Positions 21,714-34,091 of a DNA stretch of 64,000 nt are shown piece after piece. The stretch comes from Neonectria sp. B-13. Taxonomy: Eukaryota; Ascomycota; Sordariomycetes; Hypocreales; Nectriaceae. The translations under genes and the position numbers were made by a program. The notes under the pieces are model-generated. The model made no database searches and was not told where the DNA came from. It saw only the letters and a list, made by a program, of their open reading frames with translations. Position 1 is the first letter of the stretch, and the number at the start of each line of letters is the position of its first letter. Location of the stretch: positions 1,329,351-1,393,350 of the forward strand of contig NOKP01000013.1 of assembly GCA_002682825.1 (NCBI GenBank). The letters are read 5' to 3'.

Positions 21714-24666
21714 GTGTTGTCTGTAGGAAATGGCAATGCCTCGGCCAATGCATGAAACTGAACGGAAAGTATTGTCCGGAAATCCGTACCAGAAAATGTG
21801 TCCCTTGGGCTATGAGCAAAGTATGGAGGAAGAGGGAGACAGACCCGACGAATAGGTGGTTTCCCGCCACTCCAACAATACGGGGTTGCAAGATACCTTG
21901 CAAGCTGCGTAATTGACGTAGGGGAACTGTTGCCACTAGGGCTGATGTGCTTCAATGATGATGCTGAAAATGGTGGCGATGACGAAGCTTGATGATGTTT
22001 GGCGGTTGGGAGTGAGTTGGTGGTAACCTCAGGACGTCTTTCCTGCCCGACTGCCGATTTGAATCTTCCCCGACGAGCCACATTGACTATGTACAGTGTG
22101 TGGATGACTATTTAAACACTGTACTGCCAGGGCCAATGGCGATTCGCTATATCATGTGGGATAAAGCGCCTCGAGAGGGGCCTCGCCTATTAGGATCCGG
22201 AGGGCATTGCTTCCCGGATCCTATGTGGCTGGGATGAAAATGGCGGGGTGTTCCTCAGTCTGCCGGCATGGTTCGAGGAGGGGCGGGAACGTGTTGGGCG
22301 GAAGGTAACGTGAATAGTGGGTTGGAAAGGGGAGAGAGGCAAGAGAGGCCGAAACTTGTGCCTGCAATGCTGGTTCATGATGCTCCCATGAGCTGTCACT
22401 GGTATCCGCACTACGTAGCGTGTACTCCCCTCCCACTCACTCACTGCTCTTACAGCAGCAAGCTGCTACTGTACAATTTCACAAAGGCCGGCACCATCAT
22501 CATCTTTGACCAGAACTTGGGTCAGTGGCGGCGGGGCAGGTGTCTGCTGCCCTCGTTCGCATCGATTCACCTGATGCTCTGATGCTTTTTGCTGGCCGGG
22601 CTAGGTGCGTAGTGGGGTTGGTCGATGAGCTTCTTCCGAGTAGCGCGTGTGCGGGCCACCAATCCGCTTTCACTGCAACGAGAACCAGCCCTGCACGTAC
22701 ATGGTACATGGCGGCATCCAACCCACCCATCCGCCATCCATCGCACCTCCCTTAGTAGTTCCAGGGCCTCTCCGCTACCACTCTTTCTTTGAACCTGGCC
22801 GACTTGCCCCCTCCCGTTGCGTGTCTAGACTTTTGGGCTGGCAACTCGGAGAAGGAGCACCGGTCGGAGCATCTGGATGTCGCTTTGACGCGGTTGTGGG
22901 TTGCGGCTGTGGCTGTTGAATGCAACAGAACTCGCCACTCGTCCCTGTGCCGTTACACCTACTTAGGTATAGATAACTTAGGTAAAAAGACATACTTACT
23001 ATGCCCTACCTCCATCTCTGCATACTATCGAAGCAGCCATTGGTTTGGCTGTCCACCTCGGGTCTGTCAGGGTACATGAAATGACCCCCGTCCTGGGCGA
23101 ATTTGAAACTCTCAGTGGCCAATGTCAAGTGGATGGCCAGGTTCGTTGCTATAGGAAGGTGGGAGGGCCAAGTTTGCGCCCCAGTACCGCCCAGTTTGTC
23201 CGGCCACATGAGTTTCGTCGTGATCATCAACTGCCGTACCTTGCAACTTCGAGGATGGACTTCAAGGATGAATTCAGCTCGGTGGTGGCCTGGGCGGACC
23301 GTCCGTTCATCCAAACGTTGCTCCTGTCTTGGTATTCAGACGGGCCCTCTTAAGACCTTCTTGGCTCTGTCTTAAGGCCTGTTTCATCGCCTCCTCGGCT
23401 CGCCTCTAGTAGTGCGCAAAGCACGAACCGTTGGTCGATGCCCTCGTCTTTTCTTCAAGCTCTCACCACTACTATACTACCCCAAGTTTGCCCCTCCACC
23501 AGCCATCATTCATCCTTCTCCTCCACCACTCAAGACAACCAAAAGGCATATCAAGATCATCTCTTCACCCGCCCTCAGTGCATCCACCCGTGCAACATCT
23601 CATCAGTGTCTTGCGCTCAGCGCCCACGACCTAGCGTCGAGCGCCTCAACCCGAACGCTCTCTGTTAGCTCTCCCCGGACCCTCCACTGTGCGACCGAAG
23701 CGGCACAGTACCAGCAAGGCTACCCTGGATCGCGCCGACGAATGGTTCACTCGTGAATTACCGTACTTCGTACGTACCTTGTCCTAAGCTACTCCGTAAG
23801 TAGGGCGTCAGATCACCACCATCGTCGCGACTGCTGGTGGGTACAGATTGGCCAAGGCCGGACGTTTATTTTTGTTTCTTTGGAGGGGTACTAACGTCTT
23901 TCCACATTCCCGCCGCTTTGAATTTTTTTCCCTTTCTTTTTCTTTTCGTTCCGAACATCGCGCCACAGCACCAAGGGGAAGCGGTCCATGTTCATGCCAT
24001 CCATCAGCTCCATTTATGCTTCACACGCTACACGGGACGAATACACCCCAAGCCAAGGGCGCCGTTCTCACAGAATCGCACTAACCTAGGTTTCTTCCCC
24101 ATCAGATGCTAGGCCCCTAGCCTCAAGGGAAACGGACTACCCTCCCCCTCTCCTGCTAAACTCTTTTGCATCTTTTCTGGAGCCCTTCTTCTCCACTCTC
24201 CGCTCTCCACTCCCTGCTCCACTTGTCCTGGGCTTGGTCGTCTGGAAACTAGCCCCCAGACTCTCACACTCGCAGGCTCCCAAACTTCCAGCCAGCCCTG
24301 GTACCTAGCCTGTCACCTAACAGGCTGTCACCACCACCTCAGGTCTCCAAGTGCCTTGCTGCGCCGCTAGGTTGTCGCCTGTGCAGCGTGCAGCCACTAC
24401 CCGGGCGGGCCAGCTCCATCTCTATCCCAGCACTTCGAGGCTCAAGCTCCGTGGGCGGCGGTGCTATTCCATCTTTCCCCTCCATCCGTCCCCCAGAACC
24501 CTCCATTACCACCCGCTGTCGCCAGCCATTTCCAACACGCTCCACGCTCCAGTTCGCAAAGCTCCACGGGCACCTGGTCTCGTGTCGCATCACGTATCAC
24601 ACCCGCCTTAACACAACCTTGCGCATCGCCGTCGCCGCATCAGCAGCATCCAGCATCCAGCATCCA

Positions 24667-24699
24667 GCAACAGCAACAGCAGCAGCAGCAGCAGCAATA
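24667..24699 (+). repeat. CAG/CAA trinucleotide repeat upstream of the PSP1 gene
   Basis: A run of CAG and CAA units within the C/T-rich upstream region of the PSP1-domain gene. One frame would read poly-Gln but ends at once in TAG, so it is treated as a non-coding microsatellite. Confidence 0.8.
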
Positions 24700-25679
24700 G
24701 TGAGTGCCGCTTGACGCAACGCAACGCAGCTCTCAACGCAACGCTACGCAACACGACGCACCCAAGCACCCTCTGCAGCCCTCCGCTGTCCTCCTCCCCC
24801 CGCCTTCCGCTTTCCGACCGCAATCCTCAATCCATCCTCTCCCCATCTTCTTCATCCTCTTTCTCCTCCGCTTCCGTCTGCCGCTTCCCGCTGTCCTCAC
24901 TCTTGTCAAACACACCCGTTTCGTCACCGCCGTCCATCACGGTCGCCCACAGCACTCTGCCGTTGTCGCCCATCACGGTTGCCCGGCACCTTCAACGTCG
25001 TCATTCGCACCGTCGTCGCGGTCCCTTGAACGTTGTCGCCGTCGCGCTTTGTCGCCGCTGGCCTGACCTTCGACTTCGACTGACTGGGCTGGTACCTATT
25101 CCTACTCGCCACCGCGGTCCGCCTCTCAAGCTCTCGCCGCCGCCGCTCCCCACAAGTCAGCCCCGCGTCATTCTCTCGGTGTCTGTGGCGCCGGCCTTGC
25201 GCGCCTGCTTGCGAGCCTTTTCGCCAACAATGGGCTTCGACTAGTTCCCTTTGTCGCCGTAGCTCTCCCCAACTCTACCAACCTACACCTCCATCTATCT
25301 CTTTCTCTTCCTTCCTTCCTTCCGCCTCCCTCCAGACTCCCGCTCACGAATGGGTGCTTGCGCCTGCCCCTCTTCTCCCCGACTGACGACTCACTGATTG
25401 CTTGAATCTTCTTTTTTCTTTGGGCCTTGGGTTAGACGCTCCGGTTTAGACATCTTTATACCTTCATCCTCAACCCCCGACACTAATCGCCTTCCTCTGT
25501 ACCTTACCTCTCCGTCGACTCGCACATTGCCCGCAAGACGAGTCGCCACTCACAAACCTGCCTCTCCTCAGGCCAGCTACAGTCTTCTACTTTCTTCCGC
25601 GTTTCATCTGTTTGTTACGACCTAGAGTTTGGCCCGTTTGACGCCCTACCCATAGACATACCTGAGATTTACGTCTCTG

Positions 25680-25978
25680 GTGAGTGACCTCCCTGATTCC
25701 TACTCCCCTTGCCCTCACACGCTGCTATGCGCCGCCTCCATTGAATGAGACTGCATCGCGCACTGGCGCGACAAAGTTTGTTGCCCAATTGCCGCATTCA
25801 CCAGAACGGTTGTGCGCTTGGTTTTCAATCAATCGCGCCTGATCTGTCTGTTCTGTTCAATGTGTTACGGGGTTTTGTTTCCCCTCACCGAAACATGCCC
25901 AGACGTGACCATTCATCGCATCGCGTTTGACGCAGCAACAAGCACCCATCATGAGATCAGCCAACTGACCAGTCACAG
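25680..25978 (+). promoter_or_regulatory. Candidate 5'-leader intron of the PSP1-domain gene
   Basis: A strong donor (G/GTGAGT at 25680) and an acceptor (TCACAG ending at 25978) with an exact CTGAC branch-point-like word 12-16 bases before the acceptor delimit a 299-base segment. It lies 285 bases upstream of the coding start. It would remove several upstream ATGs. Inferred from consensus only. Confidence 0.4.
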
Positions 25979-26263
25979 ATCTTTCCCGCATCTCCCCGGA
26001 TTAAATCCAAAATTCCCACCTTCTCACTTCACCTCTCACCATCTCGTCACTCACGAACCTACCAAGCACCCAACTTACCCGAAGTCTGCCTGCTTGACAT
26101 CGTGGGTCGCTGAACCTCGATCTCAACGCTTGAACTACTACTACCCGAAGCACCTGCCGACTATACGTGTCTGCGGGCTCTTCTACGAATCTACAGTCAT
26201 CTGAGACTTGAATAGGAGGTGGTTGGAGGAAGTTGGATCGCCGACACATTTTCGGCCAGGACG

Positions 26264-29023
26264 ATGAGCGCTGCTCCTCTCAAAACCGGCCCGCCTTCGA
26301 GACTGGGCCAAGGGACATTCCCTCCGGCTACGGCGAACAATCAGTCACTCCTTCGCGATAAATTGCACGCCAGAACGTCAACGCCCGATTCAGAAGCCCT
26401 CGCTAGCTCAGACGACGAAGCCGATCATCGCCAGGACTCTTCGCAATCTGCTCCGCACCCCCCCAAACCCGTTCGACGGCCTTCGTGGTTAAACGAGACG
26501 TCACAGTCGCTGGGTCGTCCTCGTCAGGGTTCCTTCGCCGGCAACTCTATGTCTCCAACTGCATCTCACCCAACCACCCCGTCCACCGAGACCGGTGCTG
26601 GTACGTGGGGTTCTCATTCGACCTCTTCCGTCATGGGCCGCCCTCCTACTGGAGCTACCTTCCCTTGGGGCACTGGCATATGGAACACGGACCGCAAAGA
26701 TCCTCCGTTGAGACTCAGCGAGGTTTTGCCTTCCCCAACATCAACCATGCCTCCCGGTGCTGCGGGCAACTCCTTTTTCGGCGGCGATACGCAAACATCC
26801 CCAGTGTCACGAGACCCTGGCTCCAACGCACAGATACCTTTTGCTATCCCTCTTCATCCTACACCCAAAACCTATCGGTCGCAGTCGTACTCTGTTGGGC
26901 AGCTAGATCCTGAGACGACTGTTCCGCCATCGATGAGCTCATCTGCCATTCTCGGGCGCGCGCGGCATCCTGCTCTACAGCATCGCCCCTCCCGGCCTAG
27001 CATGCTAAGTGAGATGGCAAACGATGGATCGATGCTTGGAAAGGTCAAAGAAGTGGAAGACGATGACGACGAAAGCGCAAACGAGTCACTCCAGGGTTCC
27101 TTCCACCAAACTTCTGAAGCAAAGACAATTGAGATGCTTGCCAGGGAGAACGCGATGCTTCGCCAGCAGCAACAGTACAATGCTCGCATCAGACCTCGCG
27201 CCGCGACAGGTTCAGCTTACATCGGCAACGGCTATGCCCTGAGAGAGTCTGTGCCTGAAGAGTCAGACTTTGCCATTGACGAGCTTGACGAATCAAACGA
27301 CTCAGGTGAAGCGTTGGCCAAACGCGCCATGAACAGACGCATGAGCGAGTATGGCCCAGGGCCTATGCGCAGTCCATTCGGCGTGGACAATCGCAAGAAC
27401 GAGAGCGACAATTTGAAGAAGGCCCTTTGGTCAAGCTCTCTTGGCTTTCCTGTCACGGATATCTCGCAGAGCAGGCGCCATTCTTTCGCAAACATGCCTA
27501 CTCGTCAGGGATCTATCAGCTCCATCCCGGATTCTGCCTCGGGACTGGAACCTTCTGCGGTAGAGCTTCAACAAACCCAGGAATACCCCCCTGGATATCC
27601 CGACCCTGCGACCTTTGGGCTCGGCAACAATGGTACGTGAAGAACACTTCGTTTGTCGTCGTTGAAACATAACCTAACCTTATTAGCAGCTGTTCCCTAC
27701 TTTGGTGGAGGCGCCAACCTGGGAGGTGCTTTCCAGCCCGGCTTTAACAATCAGTACCCATCGCCCTACGGTATTCCTAACCCCTACACGAATCGGGCCC
27801 CATCCCCACACCGCAATGTGTACAGTATCGCACAGCCTCGTCACAATCAGCTTCTTCACATTGTCCTGTTCAAATGCGCCAGAGCAGATGTATTTTACAT
27901 CCAGGAAGGCACTGGCTTGACTGTCAAGCCGGGAGACCTCGTCATTGTCGAGGCAGACCGCGGTACCGATCTAGGAACTGTTGCTAAGGACAACGTTGAT
28001 TGGCAGTCTGCCAAGGACCTCAAGGAACATTATGCTGAAGAGCAGTACAAGTGGCTCATGATGTACTCGCAAGGTGCAGCAGCTGCACAGGAAGGAGCTG
28101 GGGCCGGTCTTCTTGCATCCTCTACCGGCCTTCAAGGGAGCGCCGTGGGAGGCATGGGGCCCCAGAACCAACACCATATGCAAGAGCCGAATGCAGGTGA
28201 ACTTCGACCGAAGCTCATCAAGCGGCTCGCACAAAGCCACGAGATCCACTCCTTGCGGGACAAGGAAGGTCAAGAGGCGAAGGCGAAGAGAGTGTGCATG
28301 CAGAAAGTTAAGGAGCATGGCCTCAACATGGAAATCCTCGATGCTGAATTCCAGATGTAAGTCCCTGCACCTGATACGTTTACGATTTGTTCTAACTTGT
28401 GGTCCAGGGATTGGAAGAAATTGACATTCTACTACTTCGCTGACAGCTACATCAACTTCAACTCTCTTGTCACGGACCTGTTTAAGATTTACAAGACTCG
28501 AATATGGATGTCTGCGATCAACCCTGCGTCGTTTGCCAGCCCGACTCTTGGTATCCAAGCCCCTAGTGGCATCGGTCCCGGCGCGGTTGGGGTTGGGCGT
28601 GCCTCAGGTGGCAACGATCGCCGCCAGAATCAGCAGCCACAAGAGCAGCACCAGTCTCCTGCATTTCCGACTGGATCACGAGATGGCCGTGGGTTCCGGC
28701 CGAGCTTCAATCAGCCCTTTGGAGGCGACCGGGGACTCAGTCAGCCATCTGGGTATCCGCCCTCCAATTATCCATACGGCCAGTTCGGGGCCTTTGGAAA
28801 TCCCAGAAGCAACGGTCCTTACGTCCCCGGTGCCAGCCCCAGCGTAGAGGGGTTCGGTGGAGGACCTCTTCAGCAACCCGGCGATTTCCAGTCCATGCGA
28901 CACCGGTTCCCGAACCCACAGTCTGGATCGAGTCCGACACCGCATTCGCAGGGAGCATCGCCAATTGCTCCTCAGAATGACTGGGTGGGGTCGTTCCAGG
29001 GACTTTCGCTGAACACGCACTAA
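26264..29023 (+). CDS. PSP1 C-terminal domain protein
   Basis: Exons 26264-27632, 27690-28356 and 28408-29023 give 883 residues, or 884 if the upstream TAG of a tandem acceptor is used. Residues 1-500 are Ser/Pro/Thr-rich and disordered, with a short Gln-rich coiled stretch near 300. The PSP1 domain (about 505-720) starts Leu-Leu-His-Ile-Val-Leu-Phe-Lys-Cys-Ala-Arg-Ala-Asp. It contains Gly-Asp-Leu-Val-Ile-Val-Glu-Ala-Asp-Arg-Gly and ends with Lys-Leu-Thr-Phe-Tyr-Tyr-Phe-Ala-Asp and Phe-Lys-Ile-Tyr-Lys-Thr-Arg-Ile-Trp-Met. The C-terminus is Gly/Pro/Gln/Asn-rich. Yeast PSP1 was found as a suppressor of DNA polymerase alpha mutations; the molecular role is poorly known, and bacterial relatives act in regulatory complexes. 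The start was chosen as the ATG that begins the Ser/Pro-rich region. Confidence 0.88.
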
Positions 29024-29402
29024 TCTGCTGTCTCCCACCTGGTTGACAGTCACGATTTCCGACCTGTGATGAAGTATGACCCGGCCGAAACCTGTCGCTT
29101 TAGTTGTTTCAACATCCCAACAGATGATGGATTGAAGGAAGTGAACGCGGGAAGATGCGGCCCACAAGAACAAGAATTTGGTTTCAAGAAGGTTGGTGTG
29201 GTCTTTTCAGTTCATTTTACTGGGGCGTTTACAAGCAACCTGCTTCCAGCAAGGCTGCGATGCAAGAATTGTGAGAGAATGTTGATTTCTTCTGCCAATG
29301 TTTTGCTCAGGGTCATGGATCCCACGGCCATTTTCACGACTGGAGATAAGGGGGGAAAAAGACAAACGACATCTTTGCTTTTGCTTCAAGGGTTGAGATT
29401 AT

Positions 29403-29443
<41 letters not shown>

Positions 29444-30069
29444 CAAGGCTTTCGCATTCAAGGGTGTAACTAATATGCGATCAAAAAAGGACATGTTTGG
29501 GTATAGCCGGTATCATGTATGACCAAGATTCCTTTATTTCTTCTTCTAGGTACTATTGCTAGGGTCTCTCAGGTTGCATTACGCAGGGACTTAAACTTGC
29601 TTACAGTGATTATTAAGAGACAAAGTTGCAGAGCTACATGCTGTATCACTGCATTGAGGGTGAACTTTCCCGCATCGATGCTACCTCCTTGCCTAAGGTA
29701 TTTGTCTATACACTTGAGTGCTCATTAATGTTTTTTTTTTGGACGAGAAAGCCATCCTTTTGTCGGCATTAACTGAGAACGCGAGACCGATATTCGTGGT
29801 GGGCGTGGCTGAGTCCGAGAGGAGGCGGAATGCTACCAAGCGTCCACGCGGTGGTTCCGCTTTGAGCCGGGGAGGCAGGCGCGGAGGACGGCGCGGAGGT
29901 CGACCACAATATGCTCCTGCCTCTTGATAACTCATCCCGAGTTTTGGATTGTACCTCAGGCACACAACGCATTCAATTATCAAAGGGCTTCCAAACCTTT
30001 ACGTTCCCTCTCTTTTCGACCTGTAATTCAAAATCCCTCCAAAGCTCTCCATCCACTCATAGTCCGAAA
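29024..30069. other. Intergenic region with AG microsatellite
   Basis: About 1 kb between the PSP1 gene and the next plus-strand gene. It holds the PSP1 3' region with a long AG repeat and, towards 29.8-30.0 kb, the promoter and leader of the following gene. No supported coding frame. Confidence 0.55.
29407..29441 (+). repeat. AG dinucleotide microsatellite (about 17 units)
   Basis: A perfect AG run about 380 bases downstream of the PSP1 stop codon. It may lie in the 3' untranslated region. Confidence 0.95.
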
Positions 30070-30998
30070 ATGCCACGAGCAGCAGCGAAGAGAAAGGTAT
30101 CGAACACAGGTCAGTGTGAAGAATCCCCTACGCAATCATCATCTAAAGCCGAAGCAGACAGCAACGATACAGATCATATGGCTCTAAAGAAGGGAACGAG
30201 AGCTCCCCGAAAGGCGCCTGCCAGACGGACGGAACAGCGAGCAGGCAAGAACACAGCTAGAGATTTGCAAGCAGGCACACTGTAACGCGTTTACATGATC
30301 CTCAATATGAACATAGCTAATTTTCTACCCAGACGGCCGAGAGATGTAAATAGTGCTTTGAAGAAGCGAAAGATGGGCGTGCAGGATGCGAAGAAGCAAG
30401 TCCAGAAACAGGGTGATGATCTAGTTGACTTCATCGAAAGGCAGTTGGAGTTGCGCCCGTAAGTGCTCCGGATATCGCCAACAACTTCCGAGGATATTGT
30501 TTAACACACTACAGTCACACCTTCAACCAGATTGAAGTGGGTGAACAAATGGCCCCGGACCTCGCACCAGTGCTGCCGTGGATGACTGGCCCACCTACTG
30601 TATGGTCGTCTCAGGCTCCGGCTTACCCGCCACAGATGATGGCAACGGCGCTCGACGACCTTCAGGGCATCATTGAGACTTACGAAAAAATGAATTCGGA
30701 GGCGAACGGCATCAAGGAGCCAGCTTGGATGCGTTGGGAACAGGATGGAAGTGAATTGTCCGAGTTGAACCAGCACGCCATGAGTTTGGCAGCCCAGACA
30801 GTCAACCACACCATCATGCCGGGGCGTCATGGGTACACGTCTGAGCCGCCTGAGAGTGCCGGTGATATTGAGAGGATGGCTTGGGAGTTGGTTGAAAAAG
30901 GGAGGCCAAACAATTCGGAAGAAACATGGGGCGCAGCAGCGCAAGACCAGGTGAAGTCATTTACGGCAGTCTTGAGGCTGTTGCCCCCTAAGAAGTAA
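30070..30998 (+). CDS. Uncharacterised basic/coiled-coil protein, 273 aa
   Basis: Exons 30070-30281, 30333-30458 and 30515-30998, with two introns of 51 and 56 bases that both close in phase 2, give 273 residues. I do not recognise a family. Residues 1-75 are very basic (Lys/Arg/Ala/Thr-rich), as in DNA- or chromatin-associated tails. Residues about 75-110 form a charged helix (Ala-Leu-Lys-Lys-Arg-Lys, then Gln-Val-Gln-Lys-Gln) that could be a coiled coil. The third exon has Trp-rich helical segments (Met-Arg-Trp-Glu-Gln, Met-Ala-Trp-Glu-Leu) and ends in Leu-Leu-Pro-Pro-Lys-Lys. The three-exon structure with perfect phasing is good evidence that it is real. A nuclear role is inference. Confidence 0.7.
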
Positions 30999-31575
30999 GC
31001 CCGTGTCGTGAAAGTTGGACGAGACATGTGGTGGGGTGGGTAGAGGTCTTTGAGGATGAGGAAGTAGGAACGATAGAAATTTCCGGGTCTAGGTGGACAT
31101 GATGAGATTTGACAGACACGCCATCCGAAATGATTTGAATCTTTAAGCTGTCAGAGCTGATCCCTTGTGTTATCTGCATGGCGAGAACCTCACCTGACGG
31201 GGCGAGACGGTCAATGGAGTTCGGTGAAACCTCGGACCTGATATTGCTGACTCATCCGTGAGCGAACCCACACAGGGCATCCAGACCCGAGGGGGTTTTG
31301 GAGGGGCAAGTCCTATTACGCCAGTCCATAACAGGGCTAGCCCGTCGCTTAACCCACAAACTGTGCCCTCAATTTTCATCAACCGCCCGGCCTTTGCAAG
31401 ATTCGAAATTTCGACACACTCGCCTTCTACTAACCCTCGGCAGGAACTTCACCACACAAGCCGGTTTGTGACCCCATCCCCCTCTCCGATTCACTCCTTC
31501 TATACTCTCTAGAAGAATTCCATTACCGACGTTCTTTTTACTGACATCTGCTGCGTCTTCTCGCCAACAGCAAAG
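30999..31575. promoter_or_regulatory. Promoter and leader region of the eL15 gene
   Basis: About 580 bases with no gene. The last 150 bases are C/T-rich, and the sequence just before the start codon (TTACTGAC, then GCCAACAG) looks like a branch point and acceptor. A leader intron, common in fungal ribosomal protein genes, is therefore possible, but I could not fix a donor. Confidence 0.45.
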
Positions 31576-32487
31576 ATGGGTGCCCTCAAGTATGTCGAAG
31601 AGCTTCAGAAGAAGAAGCAGTCGGATGTCGTGCGCTTCCTCCTCCGAGTGCGCTGCTGGGAAGTACGTTGAAACAACACCAATCTTGTGGACGGGCTCCG
31701 CCTCTCTTTCCTCTCCCTCTCTTCTCGCGATGCGAACGAGTTCCAGTGTCGAGCCTCGGGAGAAGAAATTCTGGCCCATGGCACACAATGGCATAGAACT
31801 TGTCCGCGCGCTTGAGATCAGAGACGGAGGGAGAAGACATTCGCCCCGTCTGTGCTATACACTCGTTGAACATTTGCTGAGAGTGCATCAATATAGCTCC
31901 GTCAATTGAACGTCATCCACCGCGCCTCCCGCCCTAGCCGTCTCGACAAGGCTCGCCGTCTCGGATACAAGGCCAAGCAGGGCTATGTCATCTACCGCGT
32001 CCGTGTCCGTCGTGGTGGCCGCAAGCGCCCGGTCCCCAAGGGTGCCACCTATGGTACGTTTGTTGCTCGCTCGCAGGCTCGATGGGAAGTGGCAAGTTGC
32101 TAATATGCTCGCTCAACAGGCAAGCCCACCAACCAGGGTGTGAACCAGCTCAAGTACCAGCGATCCCTCAAGTCCACCGCCGAGGAGCGTGTCGGTCGCC
32201 GCTGCGCCAACCTCCGAGTCCTCAACTCCTACTGGATCAACCAGGACTCGACCTACAAGTACTACGAGGTCATCCTTGTCGACCCCCAGCACAAGGCCAT
32301 CCGCATCGATCCCCGCATCAACTGGATCGTCGCCCCCGTTCACAAGCACCGCGAGTCCCGTGGTCTCACCGCCACTGGCAAGAAGTCCCGTGGTCTCAAC
32401 AAGGGTGGACGCTACAACAAGACCCAGGCCGGTCGCAGAAAGACCTGGAAGCGCCACAACACCCTGTCCCTGTGGCGATACAGGTAA
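31576..32487 (+). CDS. RPL15: 60S ribosomal protein eL15
   Basis: Exons 31576-31662, 31897-32053 and 32120-32487 give 203 residues, the normal eL15 length. The sequence is the usual highly basic, invariant protein: Gly-Ala-Leu-Lys-Tyr-Val-Glu-Glu at the start and Arg-Leu-Gly-Tyr-Lys-Ala-Lys-Gln-Gly in the middle. It ends Arg-Lys-Thr-Trp-Lys-Arg, then Leu-Ser-Leu-Trp-Arg-Tyr-Arg. It is a structural component of the large cytosolic ribosomal subunit. Both introns fall in conserved blocks (after Cys-Trp-Glu and within Ala-Thr-Tyr-Gly). The first intron, 234 bases, is several times longer than most others here. Confidence 0.97.
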
Positions 32488-34091
32488 ACGCTTTATGCTC
32501 GAGCGTCACTGGTGTGGTTGGGGGAATTATTTCTCTCGGGTGCTGGGTCTCTTTTCAGCATTGCATGCTTGGACTCTGGGGAGTCGGGGATCTTGTTTGG
32601 TAGCAAAAAAATATGGAATGGGAATAATTCCTCACGAGTAAACAAGACGATTCTCCGACTAGAAATCTTGAATGTGACGACGGTGATTAAACATTGTGGC
32701 CCAACATCCGTGATGTACATTGCCTGTAGCCCTCCTCATGTTGCTTGACCCCCTCGCCTTCCCCCAGTTGAAACATCGAGAATTTAAACAATATTTGCAA
32801 GAAGGTTGGCCGACGACCTCGTAAAAGGACGGGACGGGACGGGACACCTTAGTGGTATAGCCTCCCACCGCATCACATAAAAAGTCCTGTGGAAGCACAT
32901 TTTCCTCCATTAGGTACCATTGTGACAGACGAGCTTATCGCACGCAACTATCAGAAACGCGCCAGTGAGCGTTTGTTTTCGAGGCAAAAGAAGTTCTCGA
33001 AACAAGACCTACGACTACGAGACACTTGGCACCATCACGTTAAGCAACGAACATAAATTCAAGTAATGAGCAAGTCCTGAATTCAAAGCCGCGTCTAAAT
33101 ACAGGTAGGGGCATCTCCTTGTCCCTCGGTCAAGAAGCTTAGTCCATGTCCATCGGGCACTGAGCCTTTCCATCCCTTGAGAATTTTTCCACCCCAATCC
33201 TTGTAGAAAAGCAAAATGAACTATCCCGGAAGTCATACAAACTCAAGGAAATAAAACTTCTCTCTGCGTTGCTTCCCCAACTCCCTCTAGCCAGGCAGGC
33301 TGGCCGCACGCCGCAATTGCGTATGGTGCGAGGTTGTGTGAGGTGGATAGCTGAACAAGTCGCCAAAAGGGCTGAGCGTACCCCGGCGACTGACTGTGTT
33401 CCTCATCTGCTCAGCTTTGGCACAAGACTGCAAGGCCGTCTCGCTAAGCAGAGATTAGAGTACTAGTCACAGTTCTCAAAGAGTGAATTTCGTGCCGTAA
33501 CGCATGCAAATCGCACCTGTCTTGACGATCATGCCAAAAGAGGCCTGTCGTAGGTCATGATGCAGATTTCTCATAGTCGGATGGACGTGTCGAGATTCGT
33601 GTAGAAAGAGCATCCAAATCAAGCCGCAAAGAAAGGAAAGAAAACGCAGAATAAAGCAATTCGTCTATGCCGATGAGTGAGATCTTGACGATCCAAGTAC
33701 ATGTACACGTCTTGGCTGTTGCTCCACTGATGTCGCATGCTGCTGTTTGATCCCTCCACAGGCAGCGTCCGAGAAGCAGTGGCAACCAAGGCAGTCGACT
33801 GTAATTTTTGGGCTCCCTTCCTGGATAATGTACACACGAAGCAACCCAGGGGGTTGCTGTGTAGGTCGGGGTGAGAGGGCCGAGGTGGGCTCAAGCCCAT
33901 GATGAGGTGCCGTTCTGTGGCGTATTGAAACAGAGAGCAAAAAGAAAAATCGTCAAGTCATGACGGCGTCGTTACCGTGCTGCATGAAATGGCATGCCAC
34001 CCGAGAAACCGAAGAAAAAGGTAGGTTGAGTGAGCATCATTGTACAAGCGGGTCGCGCCATGGATGCAGCTGTGCTCGAAGAGAACGTATC
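32488..34091. other. Convergent intergenic region, no gene seen
   Basis: About 1.6 kb between the eL15 stop and the PUF stop, holding both 3' regions. A short GGGAC tandem repeat lies at about 32828-32846. Short open frames on both strands show no coding character. Confidence 0.5.

Larger units (their letters stand above)
19307..26263. other. 7 kb gene-poor region with one assembly gap and the long leader of the PSP1 gene
   Basis: No supported gene. The left part holds the NFU1 3' end, a 100-N gap and a homopolymer block. The middle (20-23.4 kb) shows only short frames on both strands, a GA repeat at 21687-21713 and TACCTA-type words near 22964-23010. From about 23.4 kb to 26.2 kb the plus strand is C/T-rich with many short upstream frames, a CAG/CAA repeat, a CTTC run and a candidate leader intron at 25680-25978. 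This fits an extended promoter and leader for the PSP1-domain gene. A short or heavily spliced gene next to the gap cannot be excluded. Confidence 0.5.

Noticed and set aside
31663..31896. Box C/D snoRNA in the eL15 first intron
   Set aside because: A possible D box (CTGA) is present near the 3' end but no TGATGA C box was found near the 5' end.
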